Assembly (NCBI GenBank): GCA_964545205.1
Contig: CAZJFH010000029.1
Span: forward strand, 1 to 56,174
Reading direction: 5' to 3'
From: CAZJFH01 sp964545205
GTDB lineage: Bacteria > Pseudomonadota > Alphaproteobacteria > Rhodospirillales > Magnetospirillaceae
Length of the DNA: 56,174 bases
The stretch's first letter is position 1. Every line of letters starts with the position of its first letter. The notes beneath the pieces were generated by a model. That model was not told the origin of the DNA, did not search any database, and saw nothing but the letters and a program-made list of their open reading frames with translations. The position numbers were made by a program, and so were the translations under genes. Below are positions 14,822-27,492 of the stretch, one piece after another.

Positions 14822-16237
14822 ATGAACTGCATGGATCTGTGGGCGGTGTGGCCGGAGATGTGGCTGGCGGGGCTGACGCTGGCGCTGGTGCCGGTCGCCG
14901 GCTGGGCGCGGGGGCGGTGGCGGGCGTTGCCGGGGATCGCGGTGCTGGCGGGACTGGTTGTCGCCGCGGCGCTGGTCGCGGCGACGCCGCGGGGTTCGGC
15001 GTTCTGCGGCACCTGGGCGATCGACGGGCTGGCCGTGGCCTTCAAGCTGATGGTGCTGGCCGGCGCCGTCCTGGCGCAGCTCGCGCTGATCTCGCACTTC
15101 CACGGCCGCGAGCAGGCGGCGCAGGCGCCGATCGCCTTGCTGCTGGCGACGATCGGCGGCATCGGCCTGGCCTCGGCCGACGATCTGGTGCTGGTGATCC
15201 TGTGCCTGCAGCTCGTCAGCTTCCCGAGCTATCTGCTGGTCGGGCTGGTGCACGACAGCGACCAGGCGCTGGAGGCGACGATCAAGTATTTCCTCTACGG
15301 CGCCGCGGCGCTGGCGGTGATGGCCTACGGCCTGACCTTCCTCTACGGCCTGACCGGCAGCTCGAGCCTGCCGGCGATCGGCGAGGCGCTGGCCGAGGCG
15401 AGCAGCCCGTGGCTGCTGGTCGCCTTGGGGCTGGTCTTCGCCGGCTACGCCTTCGAGGCGACGATCGTGCCCTTCCACGTCTGGGCGCCCGACGCCTACG
15501 AGGGCGCGACGGCGCCGGCCGCAGCCTTCATCGCCGTGGTGCCGAAGATCGCCGCCTTCGCCGGCCTGGCGCGCCTGTTGCTGTCCGCCTATCCCGGCGA
15601 GCTGGCCGACTGGCCGCTGCTGCTGGCGATCGTCGCCGCCGTCACGATGACGCTGGGCAACCTCGCCGCCCTGCGCCAGCACCGCATGCGCCGCCTGCTG
15701 GCCTATTCCTCGATCGCCCAGGCCGGCTACGTGCTGATGGCGCTGGCGGTGGCGGCCCGGGTGCCGGACGCGCTGCCGGCGGCGACGTTCTATCTGGCGG
15801 CCTATCTGCTGATGAACCTGGGCGCCTTCGTCGCGGTGGCCCAGGTCGAGCGCATGTTCGGCGACGACGCCTTCGCCCAGATGCGCGGGCTCGGCCGGCG
15901 CAGCCCGTGGACGGCGACCGGTTTGAGCCTGTGCCTGCTGTCGCTGGCCGGCATCCCGCCGCTGGCCGGCTTCGCCGCCAAGGTGCTGGTGCTGACGGCG
16001 GCGCTCGACGGCGGCTTCGCCTGGCTGGCGGTGGTGGCGGCGCTGAACATGGCGGTGGCGCTGTACTACTACGCCGTGGTGCTGGCCGAATGCTGGTTCC
16101 GCCCGCCCGAGACGCCGCAGCCGGCGGCGACCGGCTGGGGCTACGGCGCGGCGCTGTGGCTGGCGACGGCGGGGACGCTGGTCTTCGGGGTGCTGCCGGC
16201 GCCGCTGCTGGGATTCGCGGCGATGGCGGGCTTGTGA
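14822..16237 (+). CDS. nuoN: NADH-quinone oxidoreductase subunit N-like protein with altered channel residues
   Basis: 471 residues, third antiporter-like subunit. Family landmarks are clear: IKYFLYGA, IVPFHVWAPDAYEG, VPKIAAF (Lys242) and LAGIPPLAGFAAKVLVL. Two central residues differ from ordinary NuoN: the TM5 Glu (LEL) is Gln130 (CLQLVSFPSY), and the TM7 Lys (GFKLSLVPFH in E. coli, from memory) is Glu212 (AFEATIVPFH). Loss of the TM5 acid and reversal of the TM7 charge should change how this channel works. It is the last gene of the operon; tRNA-Leu lies 3 bases beyond on the other strand. Confidence 0.88.
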   Translation: MNCMDLWAVWPEMWLAGLTLALVPVAGWARGRWRALPGIAVLAGLVVAAALVAATPRGSAFCGTWAIDGLAVAFKLMVLAGAVLAQLALISHFHGREQAAQAPIALLLATIGGIGLASADDLVLVILCLQLVSFPSYLLVGLVHDSDQALEATIKYFLYGAAALAVMAYGLTFLYGLTGSSSLPAIGEALAEASSPWLLVALGLVFAGYAFEATIVPFHVWAPDAYEGATAPAAAFIAVVPKIAAFAGLARLLLSAYPGELADWPLLLAIVAAVTMTLGNLAALRQHRMRRLLAYSSIAQAGYVLMALAVAARVPDALPAATFYLAAYLLMNLGAFVAVAQVERMFGDDAFAQMRGLGRRSPWTATGLSLCLLSLAGIPPLAGFAAKVLVLTAALDGGFAWLAVVAALNMAVALYYYAVVLAECWFRPPETPQPAATGWGYGAALWLATAGTLVFGVLPAPLLGFAAMAGL

Positions 16238-16240
16238 CGC

Positions 16241-16325
16241 TGGTGGGGGCGGCGGGACTTGAACCCGCAAGGCCGAGGCCGCGCGATTTTAAGTCGCGTG
16301 CGTTTACCGGTTTCGCCACGCCCCC
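16241..16325 (-). tRNA. tRNA-Leu(TAA)
   Basis: An 85-base tRNA with encoded CCA and a long variable arm, as expected for leucine. The acceptor arms GGGGGCG and CGCCCCC pair perfectly. The anticodon stem CGCGA/TCGCG encloses CTTAAAA, giving anticodon TAA. The T loop reads GGTTCAAGTCC. It lies tail-to-tail with nuoN. Confidence 0.96.
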
Positions 16326-16431
16326 TTGCGGTGGACGAAGCTAGCGCGCGGCCGGGGGCGGGGCAAGCGGGGCGATCGGATGTCGTGCTCGACCACAGAG
16401 GCACGGAGAAATCGGGCACGGCCGGAGCGCG

Positions 16432-16487
16432 GCCCTCACCCTCCCCGCTGCGCGGGTCCCCTCCCTCTCCCGCGAGCGGGAGAGGGC
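16432..16487. repeat. intergenic palindromic repeat, family A
   Basis: CCCTCACCCTCCCCGC, then a GC hairpin, then CCCTCTCCCGCGAGCGGGAG followed by AGGG. It is a close relative of the units at 25300-25353 and 31868-31922. It sits just after the end of the small membrane protein gene at 16494. Confidence 0.75.
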
Positions 16488-16493
16488 ATGCGG

Positions 16494-16742
16494 TCAGTTG
16501 TCGTCCTCGGCCAGGCTCATGACGCCGACGCCCATGCCGGCCGAGCCGAAGGTGACGAACAGGCCGAAGAACAGCAATCCGATGGCCAGCGCCGGATTGT
16601 CGGAGTTCAGCATCAGCGTGCGCAGGTTCGCCATGTCCAGCGCCAGGATCGTGCCGCCGAACACGAACCCGCCGGTCGCGCCGTAGACCAGATGCTTGCC
16701 GAGGAAGCCGAGGGCCTCCTTTTCGTTCCGTCGCAGTGCCAT
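16494..16742 (-). CDS. small membrane protein, 82 residues, hypothetical
   Basis: Two predicted membrane helices (about 22-38 and 51-74, Gly-rich: GATGGFVFGGTILALD and LFFGLFVTFGSAGMGVG) after a charged N-terminus (MALRRNEKEALG). The start at 16742 follows GAGGAA on the minus strand. It begins 14 bases after the stop of the MoCF-domain gene and is probably cotranscribed with it. No family is recognised. Confidence 0.6.
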   Translation of the reverse strand: MALRRNEKEALGFLGKHLVYGATGGFVFGGTILALDMANLRTLMLNSDNPALAIGLLFFGLFVTFGSAGMGVGVMSLAEDDN

Positions 16743-16756
16743 CGTTTCCTCGTCCC

Positions 16757-17524
16757 TCAGTTCGCGTCGCCTCCCTTCTCCTCCTCGGGCTCGGCGCCGA
16801 GTTCGCGCGCCAGCGCCGCGACCGCCCGCGCGGCGGCGTCCACCTTGGCCTCGTCCGTTCCCCGCACCACGATCGCGGCCCCCAGCCGCTGGTCGCGGAT
16901 GAACGGATAGCTGCCGATCTCGACCGCGTCGTGCGCGGCCTGGATCGTCGCCAGGCCCTCGGCGAGCATGCCCTCGACGATGAATATGGTCATCGTGCGG
17001 GCGTGCATTTTAGCCCCGCCCCTCAGGGTATGCCGGATGGAGTCGAACATCGCCTGGGCGATGCGCGGCACGCCGGCCAGCACGAAGACGTTGTCGATGC
17101 GATAGCCCGGCGCGTTGCTGACCGGGTTGGCGATCAGCGTGGCGCCGCTCGGGATGTCGGCCATGCGCAGCCGCGCGGCGTTGAGATCGCCCGGCCGGTA
17201 CTGGCGGTTCAGGCATTCCAGCGCCTCCGGATTGCGCTCCAGCGGCACGCCGAAGGCCTTGGCGACCGCGGCCGAGGTGATGTCGTCGTGGGTCGGGCCG
17301 ATGCCGCCGGTCGTGAACACGTAGTCGTAGCGGCCGCGCAACGCGTTCAGCGCCGCGACGATGGCGTCCTCGTCGTCGGGCACCACGCGGGCCTCGCGCA
17401 TCCGCACGCCGAGCGCGCCGAGCTCGGTCGCCAGGAACTGCAGATTGGCGTCGCGGGTGCGGCCCGAGAGCACTTCGTTGCCGATGATCAGCACGGCCGC
17501 CGTCACTTCCGATTTCTCCACCAC
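16757..17524 (-). CDS. molybdopterin-binding (MoCF/CinA N-terminal type) domain protein
   Basis: About 255 residues. The MoCF fold is clear: AAVLIIGNEVLSGRTRDAN, then VFTTGGIGPTHDDIT, then NPVSNAPGY, as in the N-terminal half of CinA and in competence/damage-inducible protein A. The C-terminal deamidase half of CinA is missing, so it is the short form. Short forms are annotated as molybdopterin-binding proteins, but biochemical roles vary. The GTG at 17524 sits 7 bases from AAGGAG; GTG codons at 17530 and 17521 are alternatives. It is divergent from a molybdenum hydroxylase gene, which may or may not be meaningful. Confidence 0.8.
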   Translation of the reverse strand: MVEKSEVTAAVLIIGNEVLSGRTRDANLQFLATELGALGVRMREARVVPDDEDAIVAALNALRGRYDYVFTTGGIGPTHDDITSAAVAKAFGVPLERNPEALECLNRQYRPGDLNAARLRMADIPSGATLIANPVSNAPGYRIDNVFVLAGVPRIAQAMFDSIRHTLRGGAKMHARTMTIFIVEGMLAEGLATIQAAHDAVEIGSYPFIRDQRLGAAIVVRGTDEAKVDAAARAVAALARELGAEPEEEKGGDAN

Positions 17525-17633
17525 GGACACTCTCCTTTCGAGCCTCGGCCGAAGGTATGGCCGAGGGGGCGGTTGGCTTCGCCGGCCACTCACCCTATCC
17601 TGCCCCCGTGACGCACGGAAGCGAGGACAGCAC

Positions 17634-19922
<2,289 letters not shown>

Positions 19923-19927
19923 GACGC

Positions 19928-20701
<774 letters not shown>

Positions 20702-20717
20702 CTTCCCCTCTCAGGCG

Positions 20718-20744
20718 GCCCCTCTCCCGCAGGCGGGAAAGGGG
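20718..20744. repeat. short intergenic palindrome, family A
   Basis: CCCCTCTCCCGC and GCGGGAAAGGGG form a hairpin with one mismatch, between the convergent cysQ and hepT-like genes. Confidence 0.65.
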
Positions 20745-20755
20745 CGAGCGCCGCA

Positions 20756-21088
20756 TCAACTCTGGACCGAGCGCAGCAGCGAGAGAAGGTCCGGAATCTC
20801 GACCGATATCGTCTTCCAAAGGATGTCGCGGTCGATGTCGAAATAGGCATGCACGAGCCGATTGCGCATTGCCACGATCGCCGGCCACGGCACGTCCGGC
20901 GTTGCCGCCTTCGTTTCCGGGCTGACTTTCGATGCCGCTTCGCCGACGATCTCGATGGCGCGCACAAGCGCGAACAGAAGCATGTCGTCCTGGTCGAGAT
21001 CGCCGCGCTTCCGGCCGGCCACGAACCGCTGGGCGGCTTCCGCGGCCTCGATCATGTGCCGGATGCGGACGGCATCCTCAGGCGGCAT
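20756..21088 (-). CDS. HepT-like ribonuclease toxin (DUF86)
   Basis: 110 residues, all helical. The HEPN RNase motif R-x4-H-x-Y is RNRLVHAY at 75-82. It overlaps the upstream MntA-like gene by 11 bases, the classic layout in which the nucleotidyltransferase antitoxin neutralises HepT by adding AMP to the motif Tyr. A normal-length, apparently intact toxin. Such pairs are common and mobile; no mobile element is visible here. Confidence 0.88.
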   Translation of the reverse strand: MPPEDAVRIRHMIEAAEAAQRFVAGRKRGDLDQDDMLLFALVRAIEIVGEAASKVSPETKAATPDVPWPAIVAMRNRLVHAYFDIDRDILWKTISVEIPDLLSLLRSVQS

Positions 21089-21380
21089 ACTGGATCTCGG
21101 CCGAGCGCACCACCTCGTCGCGGAAATGGCGGCTGAGGTCGTTGGGGGTGCGCAGGTCGACCGGGCGGCCGCCGAGCATGGCGGACAGTTCCGCCTCGAT
21201 GCCGGCCAGGCCGAGCAGCCCGGGTTCCCGCCCCGGCTCGAATTCCACCAGCAGGTCGACGTCGCTGTCGGGACGGTCCCGGCCTCGCGAGGTCGAGCCG
21301 AACAGCGACAGGCGCCGGATGTGATGGCGTCGGCAGAGCGCGGCGAGGGCCGGTTCGTCGGGAAACAGGGCTCGGGCCAT
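21078..21380 (-). CDS. MntA-like nucleotidyltransferase antitoxin
   Basis: 100 residues of the minimal nucleotidyltransferase fold. The catalytic signature GSTSRGRDRPDSDVDLLVEF spans 28-47, with the paired Asp at 40 and 42. The ATG at 21380 lies six bases after TGGAG; the frame is open upstream to 21434 without a ribosome-binding site. It precedes and overlaps the HepT-like toxin gene. Confidence 0.87.
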   Translation of the reverse strand: MARALFPDEPALAALCRRHHIRRLSLFGSTSRGRDRPDSDVDLLVEFEPGREPGLLGLAGIEAELSAMLGGRPVDLRTPNDLSRHFRDEVVRSAEIQYAA

Positions 21381-21451
21381 GCTGCTTCTCCAGGTTGCGG
21401 CGGTCAGTATAAGGCGAAGGCGGGCCGCCCGCAAAACGCCGCGGCGGCTGC

Positions 21452-21550
21452 CCCCTCACCCCGGCCCTCTCCCCCGTGGGGGAGAGGGGGAATGAGAGGA
21501 CGGCGCGCGGCCCTCACCCCGGCCCTCTCCCCCGTGGGGGAGAGGGGGAA
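21452..21550. repeat. two direct copies of a family A palindrome
   Basis: Near-identical 40-base copies at about 21452-21491 and 21511-21550 read CCCTCACCCCGGCCCTCTCC followed by CCCGTGGGGGAGAGGGGGAA, separated by 19 bases. The block sits between the antitoxin gene promoter and the clpB stop. Confidence 0.85.
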
Positions 21551-21559
21551 CGCGGGCGC

Positions 21560-24148
<2,589 letters not shown>

Positions 24149-24233
24149 GACTGTCTGTCCCTTTCCATGAGGCGACAGGACGGTTCGGCCCCTCTCGGAG
24201 GCGGCCGGCCCGCCCGGCGTTCTACACCTGGGA

Positions 24234-24264
24234 GATATATAAAGACGGGCCAATGCGCCGCAAG
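24234..24264 (-). promoter_or_regulatory. candidate sigma-32 (RpoH) promoter of clpB
   Basis: On the minus strand CTTGCGG (-35 type, first base at 24264) is followed after 14 bases by TTTATATA, an AT-rich -10 in a GC-rich surround. It resembles the heat-shock consensus CTTGAA / CCCATATA, with the CCC part missing. Position and gene identity support it. Confidence 0.5.
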
Positions 24265-24320
24265 CCAGGCCGCCCAAGCGGCCGATTGCGGCAGCCGGCG
24301 CGGCACCCCAATTTCGCGGC

Positions 24321-24938
24321 ATGGAATGGCCACTCTCGCCACGGCGCACGCTCCACCGGATCCGCGCCAACATCTCGCGCATCCACGAATCGCCGGCGAA
24401 GTGGAACCGGCAGTACGACGCCGGCGCCTGGGACTACATGGAGGAGCTCGACCAGGCGCCGCGCTACGCGGTGGTCGTCGAATACATCGCGCGGCTGACG
24501 GAACGGGCGCGGGTGCTGGACGTCGGCTGCGGCACCGGCATCCTGCGCCGACGGCTGCCCGGCGAGGCGTTCTCGGCCTATCTCGGCATCGACATCTCGG
24601 ACGCCGCGATCGCCGCCGCCACGGCGCTCGAGGACGAGCGCACCCGCTTCCGGGCGGTCGACCTGCGGGACTTCGACACCGCCGAGCGCTTCGACGCCAT
24701 CGTGTTCAACGAGGTGCTGTACTACCTGACCGAGCCCGAGACGATGCTGCGCCGCGCCGCGGCGCGCTGGCTGGCGCCGGGCGGCATCGTGGTGATCTCG
24801 ATGAACGCCACCGAGAACCGGGTGTTCGACTGGTCGGCGCTGGAGCGCGGATTCCGCCTGCTGCACGCCACGCGCACGACCAGCCTGAATTCGGGCAAGG
24901 CCTGGGTGGCGCGGGTGCTGCGGCCGGGCGGCGCGTAG
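24321..24938 (+). CDS. class I SAM-dependent methyltransferase
   Basis: 205 residues. Motif I is VLDVGCGTGILRRRL (about 65-79), motif II contains LGIDISDAAI, and motif III-like sequence is FDAIVFNEVLYYL. The N-terminal helix (ISRIHESPAKWNRQYDAGAWDYM) is the usual lid. The substrate is unknown. No ribosome-binding site precedes the ATG; TTGCGG (24286-24291), 17 bases and a weak CAATTT (24309-24314) would place transcription start almost on the ATG. It is divergent from clpB and shares the 172-base intergenic region. Confidence 0.75.
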   Translation: MEWPLSPRRTLHRIRANISRIHESPAKWNRQYDAGAWDYMEELDQAPRYAVVVEYIARLTERARVLDVGCGTGILRRRLPGEAFSAYLGIDISDAAIAAATALEDERTRFRAVDLRDFDTAERFDAIVFNEVLYYLTEPETMLRRAAARWLAPGGIVVISMNATENRVFDWSALERGFRLLHATRTTSLNSGKAWVARVLRPGGA

Positions 24939-25016
24939 GCGCGGCGCCGCCGGATTGGCGGCTACCGGTGCGCCGGACCCGGCTTCGCCAATTGCCCGCC
25001 CTGCGGCCCTTCTTGC

Positions 25017-25182
25017 GGAGCGCGCGTCTCCAGACGAACACTGCGGGTCTGGAGACCCGCGCTCCAAAGGAGCGGCTGCTCGCTCATCGGCCGTCGGCCG
25101 TCGACTGACCCGTAATCGGCGGAGCGCGCGTCTCCAGACGCGCAGTTCTTCGGTGGGCCGGGAAAACACTGCGGGTCTGGAG
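25017..25182. repeat. repeat family C, two related copies
   Basis: GGAGCGCGCGTCTCCAGACG occurs at 25017-25036 and exactly again at 25121-25140. Each is followed by ACACTGCGGGTCTGGAGA (about 25037 and 25166). Within copy 1 the GTCTCCAGAC and GTCTGGAGAC arms fold back. The 434 bases between 24938 and 25373 hold only this element and the family A block; no gene is seen. Confidence 0.8.
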
Positions 25183-25196
25183 AGGCGCCAAGTCAA

Positions 25197-25353
25197 CCCC
25201 CCTCTCCCGCCGGCGGGAGAGGGGCGGGGTGAGGGTGGCTTACGGCCGAAGGCCGGAAAAGAACGCTTTGTCAGGCGCCTACGGCGCCGACACCCTCACC
25301 CTCCCCACCGCTCCGCAGTGGGCCCCCTCCCTCTCCCGCAGGCGGGAGAGGGC
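25197..25353. repeat. paired family A palindromes
   Basis: CCCCTCTCCCGC and its inverse (about 25197-25222), then GGGGTGAGGGTGG, about 50 bases of unique sequence, then CACCCTCACCCTCCCC and CCCTCTCCCGCAGGCGGGAG. The two outer parts are roughly inverted, as in the 14679-14801 element. Confidence 0.8.
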
Positions 25354-25372
25354 CTAAGGGAGCGTCTAGACG

Positions 25373-25822
25373 TCAGTGCGGCTGGACGCCGAGCTTTTCC
25401 TGCAGGCGGCGGCGCTCGGCCGGCGGCGGCAGGGCGACGTCGCGGTACTCGTCGTGGATCCAGCCGGCGACGGCGCGCAGTTCGGCGTCGGTGATGCCGG
25501 GGAAGCTGTCGCCGATCGGCGGCATCAGGCCGAAGCGCCGGATCGCCATCGGCTCGATGCTCTTGGCCTCGGACGGCGCCTTGACCCAGTCGACCATCCA
25601 GGCGACGAAGGCGTCGCGGTCGTCGCCGACGGCGTCGCGGACATGGGCCGCGAGCATGTCCATCGGCGGCGCCGCCATCTCGCCCATGCGGGCCCGGTCG
25701 AGCCGGGCGAAGTGGCAGGTGGCGCAGGTGCGCGTGAACACCTCGGCGCCGTCGGGTTCGGTCGCGGCCGAGGCCGGCAGGGCCAGTCCCAGCAACGCGG
25801 CGGCGATCAGCGGCAGTCTCAT
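25373..25822 (-). CDS. periplasmic c-type cytochrome
   Basis: 149 residues. A signal peptide (1 to about 18, LLGLALPASA) and a single heme c motif CATCH (near residue 31, in FTRTCATCHFARLDR). Candidate distal Met ligands are in GEMAAPPMD and GLMPPIGD, the latter typical of class I cytochromes c. The start at 25822 follows GGGAGGAG. It is likely an electron carrier, possibly for a terminal reductase; nirS is 18 kb away, so no link can be claimed. Confidence 0.82.
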   Translation of the reverse strand: MRLPLIAAALLGLALPASAATEPDGAEVFTRTCATCHFARLDRARMGEMAAPPMDMLAAHVRDAVGDDRDAFVAWMVDWVKAPSEAKSIEPMAIRRFGLMPPIGDSFPGITDAELRAVAGWIHDEYRDVALPPPAERRRLQEKLGVQPH

Positions 25823-25926
25823 CGGGCTCCTCCCTTGCGCTGCCCGGATGATGACCGCCGGCGGCCGTTGCCGCAACCCGTTGTCGCGGGATAAGCTGTG
25901 TCTCCGACGCGGGGAGAGGGCCGGCC

Positions 25927-26484
25927 ATGGATATCGAAGTGATCGTCTTCGTTCTGGTTCTGGCGCTGAGCGCCGGGCTGGTCGTCATGTTCTACAACCG
26001 CTTCGTCGGGCTGAAGAACCGGGTCGCCAACGCCTGGAAGCAGATCGACGTCCAGCTCAAGCGCCGCCACGACCTGATCCCCAACCTGGTCGAGGTGGTC
26101 AAGGACTCGATGGGCTACGAGCAGGAGACGCTGCAGCAGGTCATCCAGGCCCGCAGCGCCGCCATGGGCGCCCAGGGCATGGGGGCGGTGATGGACGCCG
26201 AGCAGCGGCTGTCGGATGCGATGCTGAAGCTGTTCGCGGTGATGGAGGCCTATCCCGACCTGAAGGCCAACGCCCAGGCGGCGGCGCTGATGGAGGAGCT
26301 GACCTCGACCGAGAACCGCATCGCCTTCGCGCGCCAGCACTACAACGACAGCGTCGAGGCGCTGAACACCGCCGTCGAGAGCTTCCCCGGCAACCTCGTC
26401 GCCGGCGCCTTCGGCTTCCGGGTCGCCGAATACTTCGCGGTGGCGCCGGCCGAGACGGCGCCGGTCAAGGTGGACCTGCGCTGA
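25927..26484 (+). CDS. lemA: LemA family protein
   Basis: 185 residues. One N-terminal membrane helix (4-23) is followed by the LemA helical bundle: YNRFVGLKNRVANAWKQIDV, then RRHDLIPNLVEVV, TSTENRIAFARQHYND and a PGNLVAGAFGF end. LemA proteins are often paired with an M48 protease, as here (next gene starts 2 bases later), and are thought to act in membrane protein quality control. RBS GGGAGAGGG precedes the ATG. Confidence 0.93.
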   Translation: MDIEVIVFVLVLALSAGLVVMFYNRFVGLKNRVANAWKQIDVQLKRRHDLIPNLVEVVKDSMGYEQETLQQVIQARSAAMGAQGMGAVMDAEQRLSDAMLKLFAVMEAYPDLKANAQAAALMEELTSTENRIAFARQHYNDSVEALNTAVESFPGNLVAGAFGFRVAEYFAVAPAETAPVKVDLR

Positions 26485-26485
26485 G

Positions 26486-27490
26486 ATGACCGCCGGCGCG
26501 GCGCCGCTGCTCAACACCGATTTCCAGGCCGCCCAGCGCGACAACGAGACGCGCACGGCGGTGCTGGCGGCGGCGATGATGACGCTGCTGTGGAGCTTCG
26601 GCTACGTGCTCGGCTGGGGGCTGGAAGGCTGGTGGCGCGAGGCCGAGCTGAGCGGCGGCCAGGGCGGCGTCGCCTGGATCCTGTTCCTGAGCGTCTGGGG
26701 CCTGTACGGCGCCGCGGCGGCGGTGGTGGCCGGCACCGTCGCGGTGATCGTGGCGCTGTGGCAGGCCGACGCGCTGATGCTGCGGCTGACCGACGGCCGC
26801 CTGCTGGAGCCCGGCGAGGAGCCGCGGTTGCGCAACGTCGTCGAGGAGATGGCGATCGCCGCCGGCGCGCCGATGCCGCGGCTGGCGATCATCGAAACGC
26901 CGGCGCTGAACGCCTTCGCCTACGGCACCGGCCCCGAACGCGCGGTGGTCGGGGTCACCCGCGGCCTGATCGACACCCTGTCGCGCGACGAGCTGCAGGG
27001 CGTGGTCGCCCACGAGATCGCCCACATCCTGAACGAGGACATCCGCCACGCCACCTTCGCCAGCGTCATCGCCGGCACCATCGCGCTGGTCGCCGAGCTG
27101 CTGGCGCGCGGCGCCAGCGGGCGGCGGACGAGCCATCGCTCGTCGTCGGACGGGCGCGGCAATGCCGGGCTGGCGGTGCTGGCGCTGATCGTCGTCGCCT
27201 TCGTGATCCTGGCGCCGATCGTCGCCAAGCTGCTGCAGATGGCGATGTCGCGCGAGCGCGAATACCTGGCCGACGCCACCAGCGTGCGGCTGACCCGCAA
27301 CCCGCTCGGGCTGATCGGCGCGCTGGAGAAGCTGGACGCCGGACCGCCGCTGCCCGGCGCGTTGCCGGCGGCGCAGCACCTGTTCATCGTCAATCCCCGC
27401 CACCATGTCGCCGAACGGGCCGGCGCGCTGATGTCGACGCATCCGCCGACCAAGCAGCGCATCGCCCGGCTGCGCGATCTCGGCGGCTGA
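26486..27490 (+). CDS. M48 family membrane zinc metalloprotease, HtpX-like
   Basis: 334 residues. Two N-terminal membrane helices (about 28-48 and 63-85), then the protease domain with the zinc motif HEIAH in VVAHEIAHILNEDIRH (near 175) and third ligand in REREYLADATSVRLT. A further hydrophobic pair (VLALIVVAFVILAPIVAKLL) lies in between. It forms a two-gene operon with lemA and probably cuts misfolded membrane proteins. Not classical HtpX in its N-terminus, so no symbol is given. Confidence 0.9.
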   Translation: MTAGAAPLLNTDFQAAQRDNETRTAVLAAAMMTLLWSFGYVLGWGLEGWWREAELSGGQGGVAWILFLSVWGLYGAAAAVVAGTVAVIVALWQADALMLRLTDGRLLEPGEEPRLRNVVEEMAIAAGAPMPRLAIIETPALNAFAYGTGPERAVVGVTRGLIDTLSRDELQGVVAHEIAHILNEDIRHATFASVIAGTIALVAELLARGASGRRTSHRSSSDGRGNAGLAVLALIVVAFVILAPIVAKLLQMAMSREREYLADATSVRLTRNPLGLIGALEKLDAGPPLPGALPAAQHLFIVNPRHHVAERAGALMSTHPPTKQRIARLRDLGG

Positions 27491-27492
27491 GC

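Noticed and set aside
21452..21550. Repeat pair taken as a possible CRISPR
   Set aside because: Only two copies with a 19-base spacer, strongly palindromic, part of a genome-wide intergenic family, and no cas genes.
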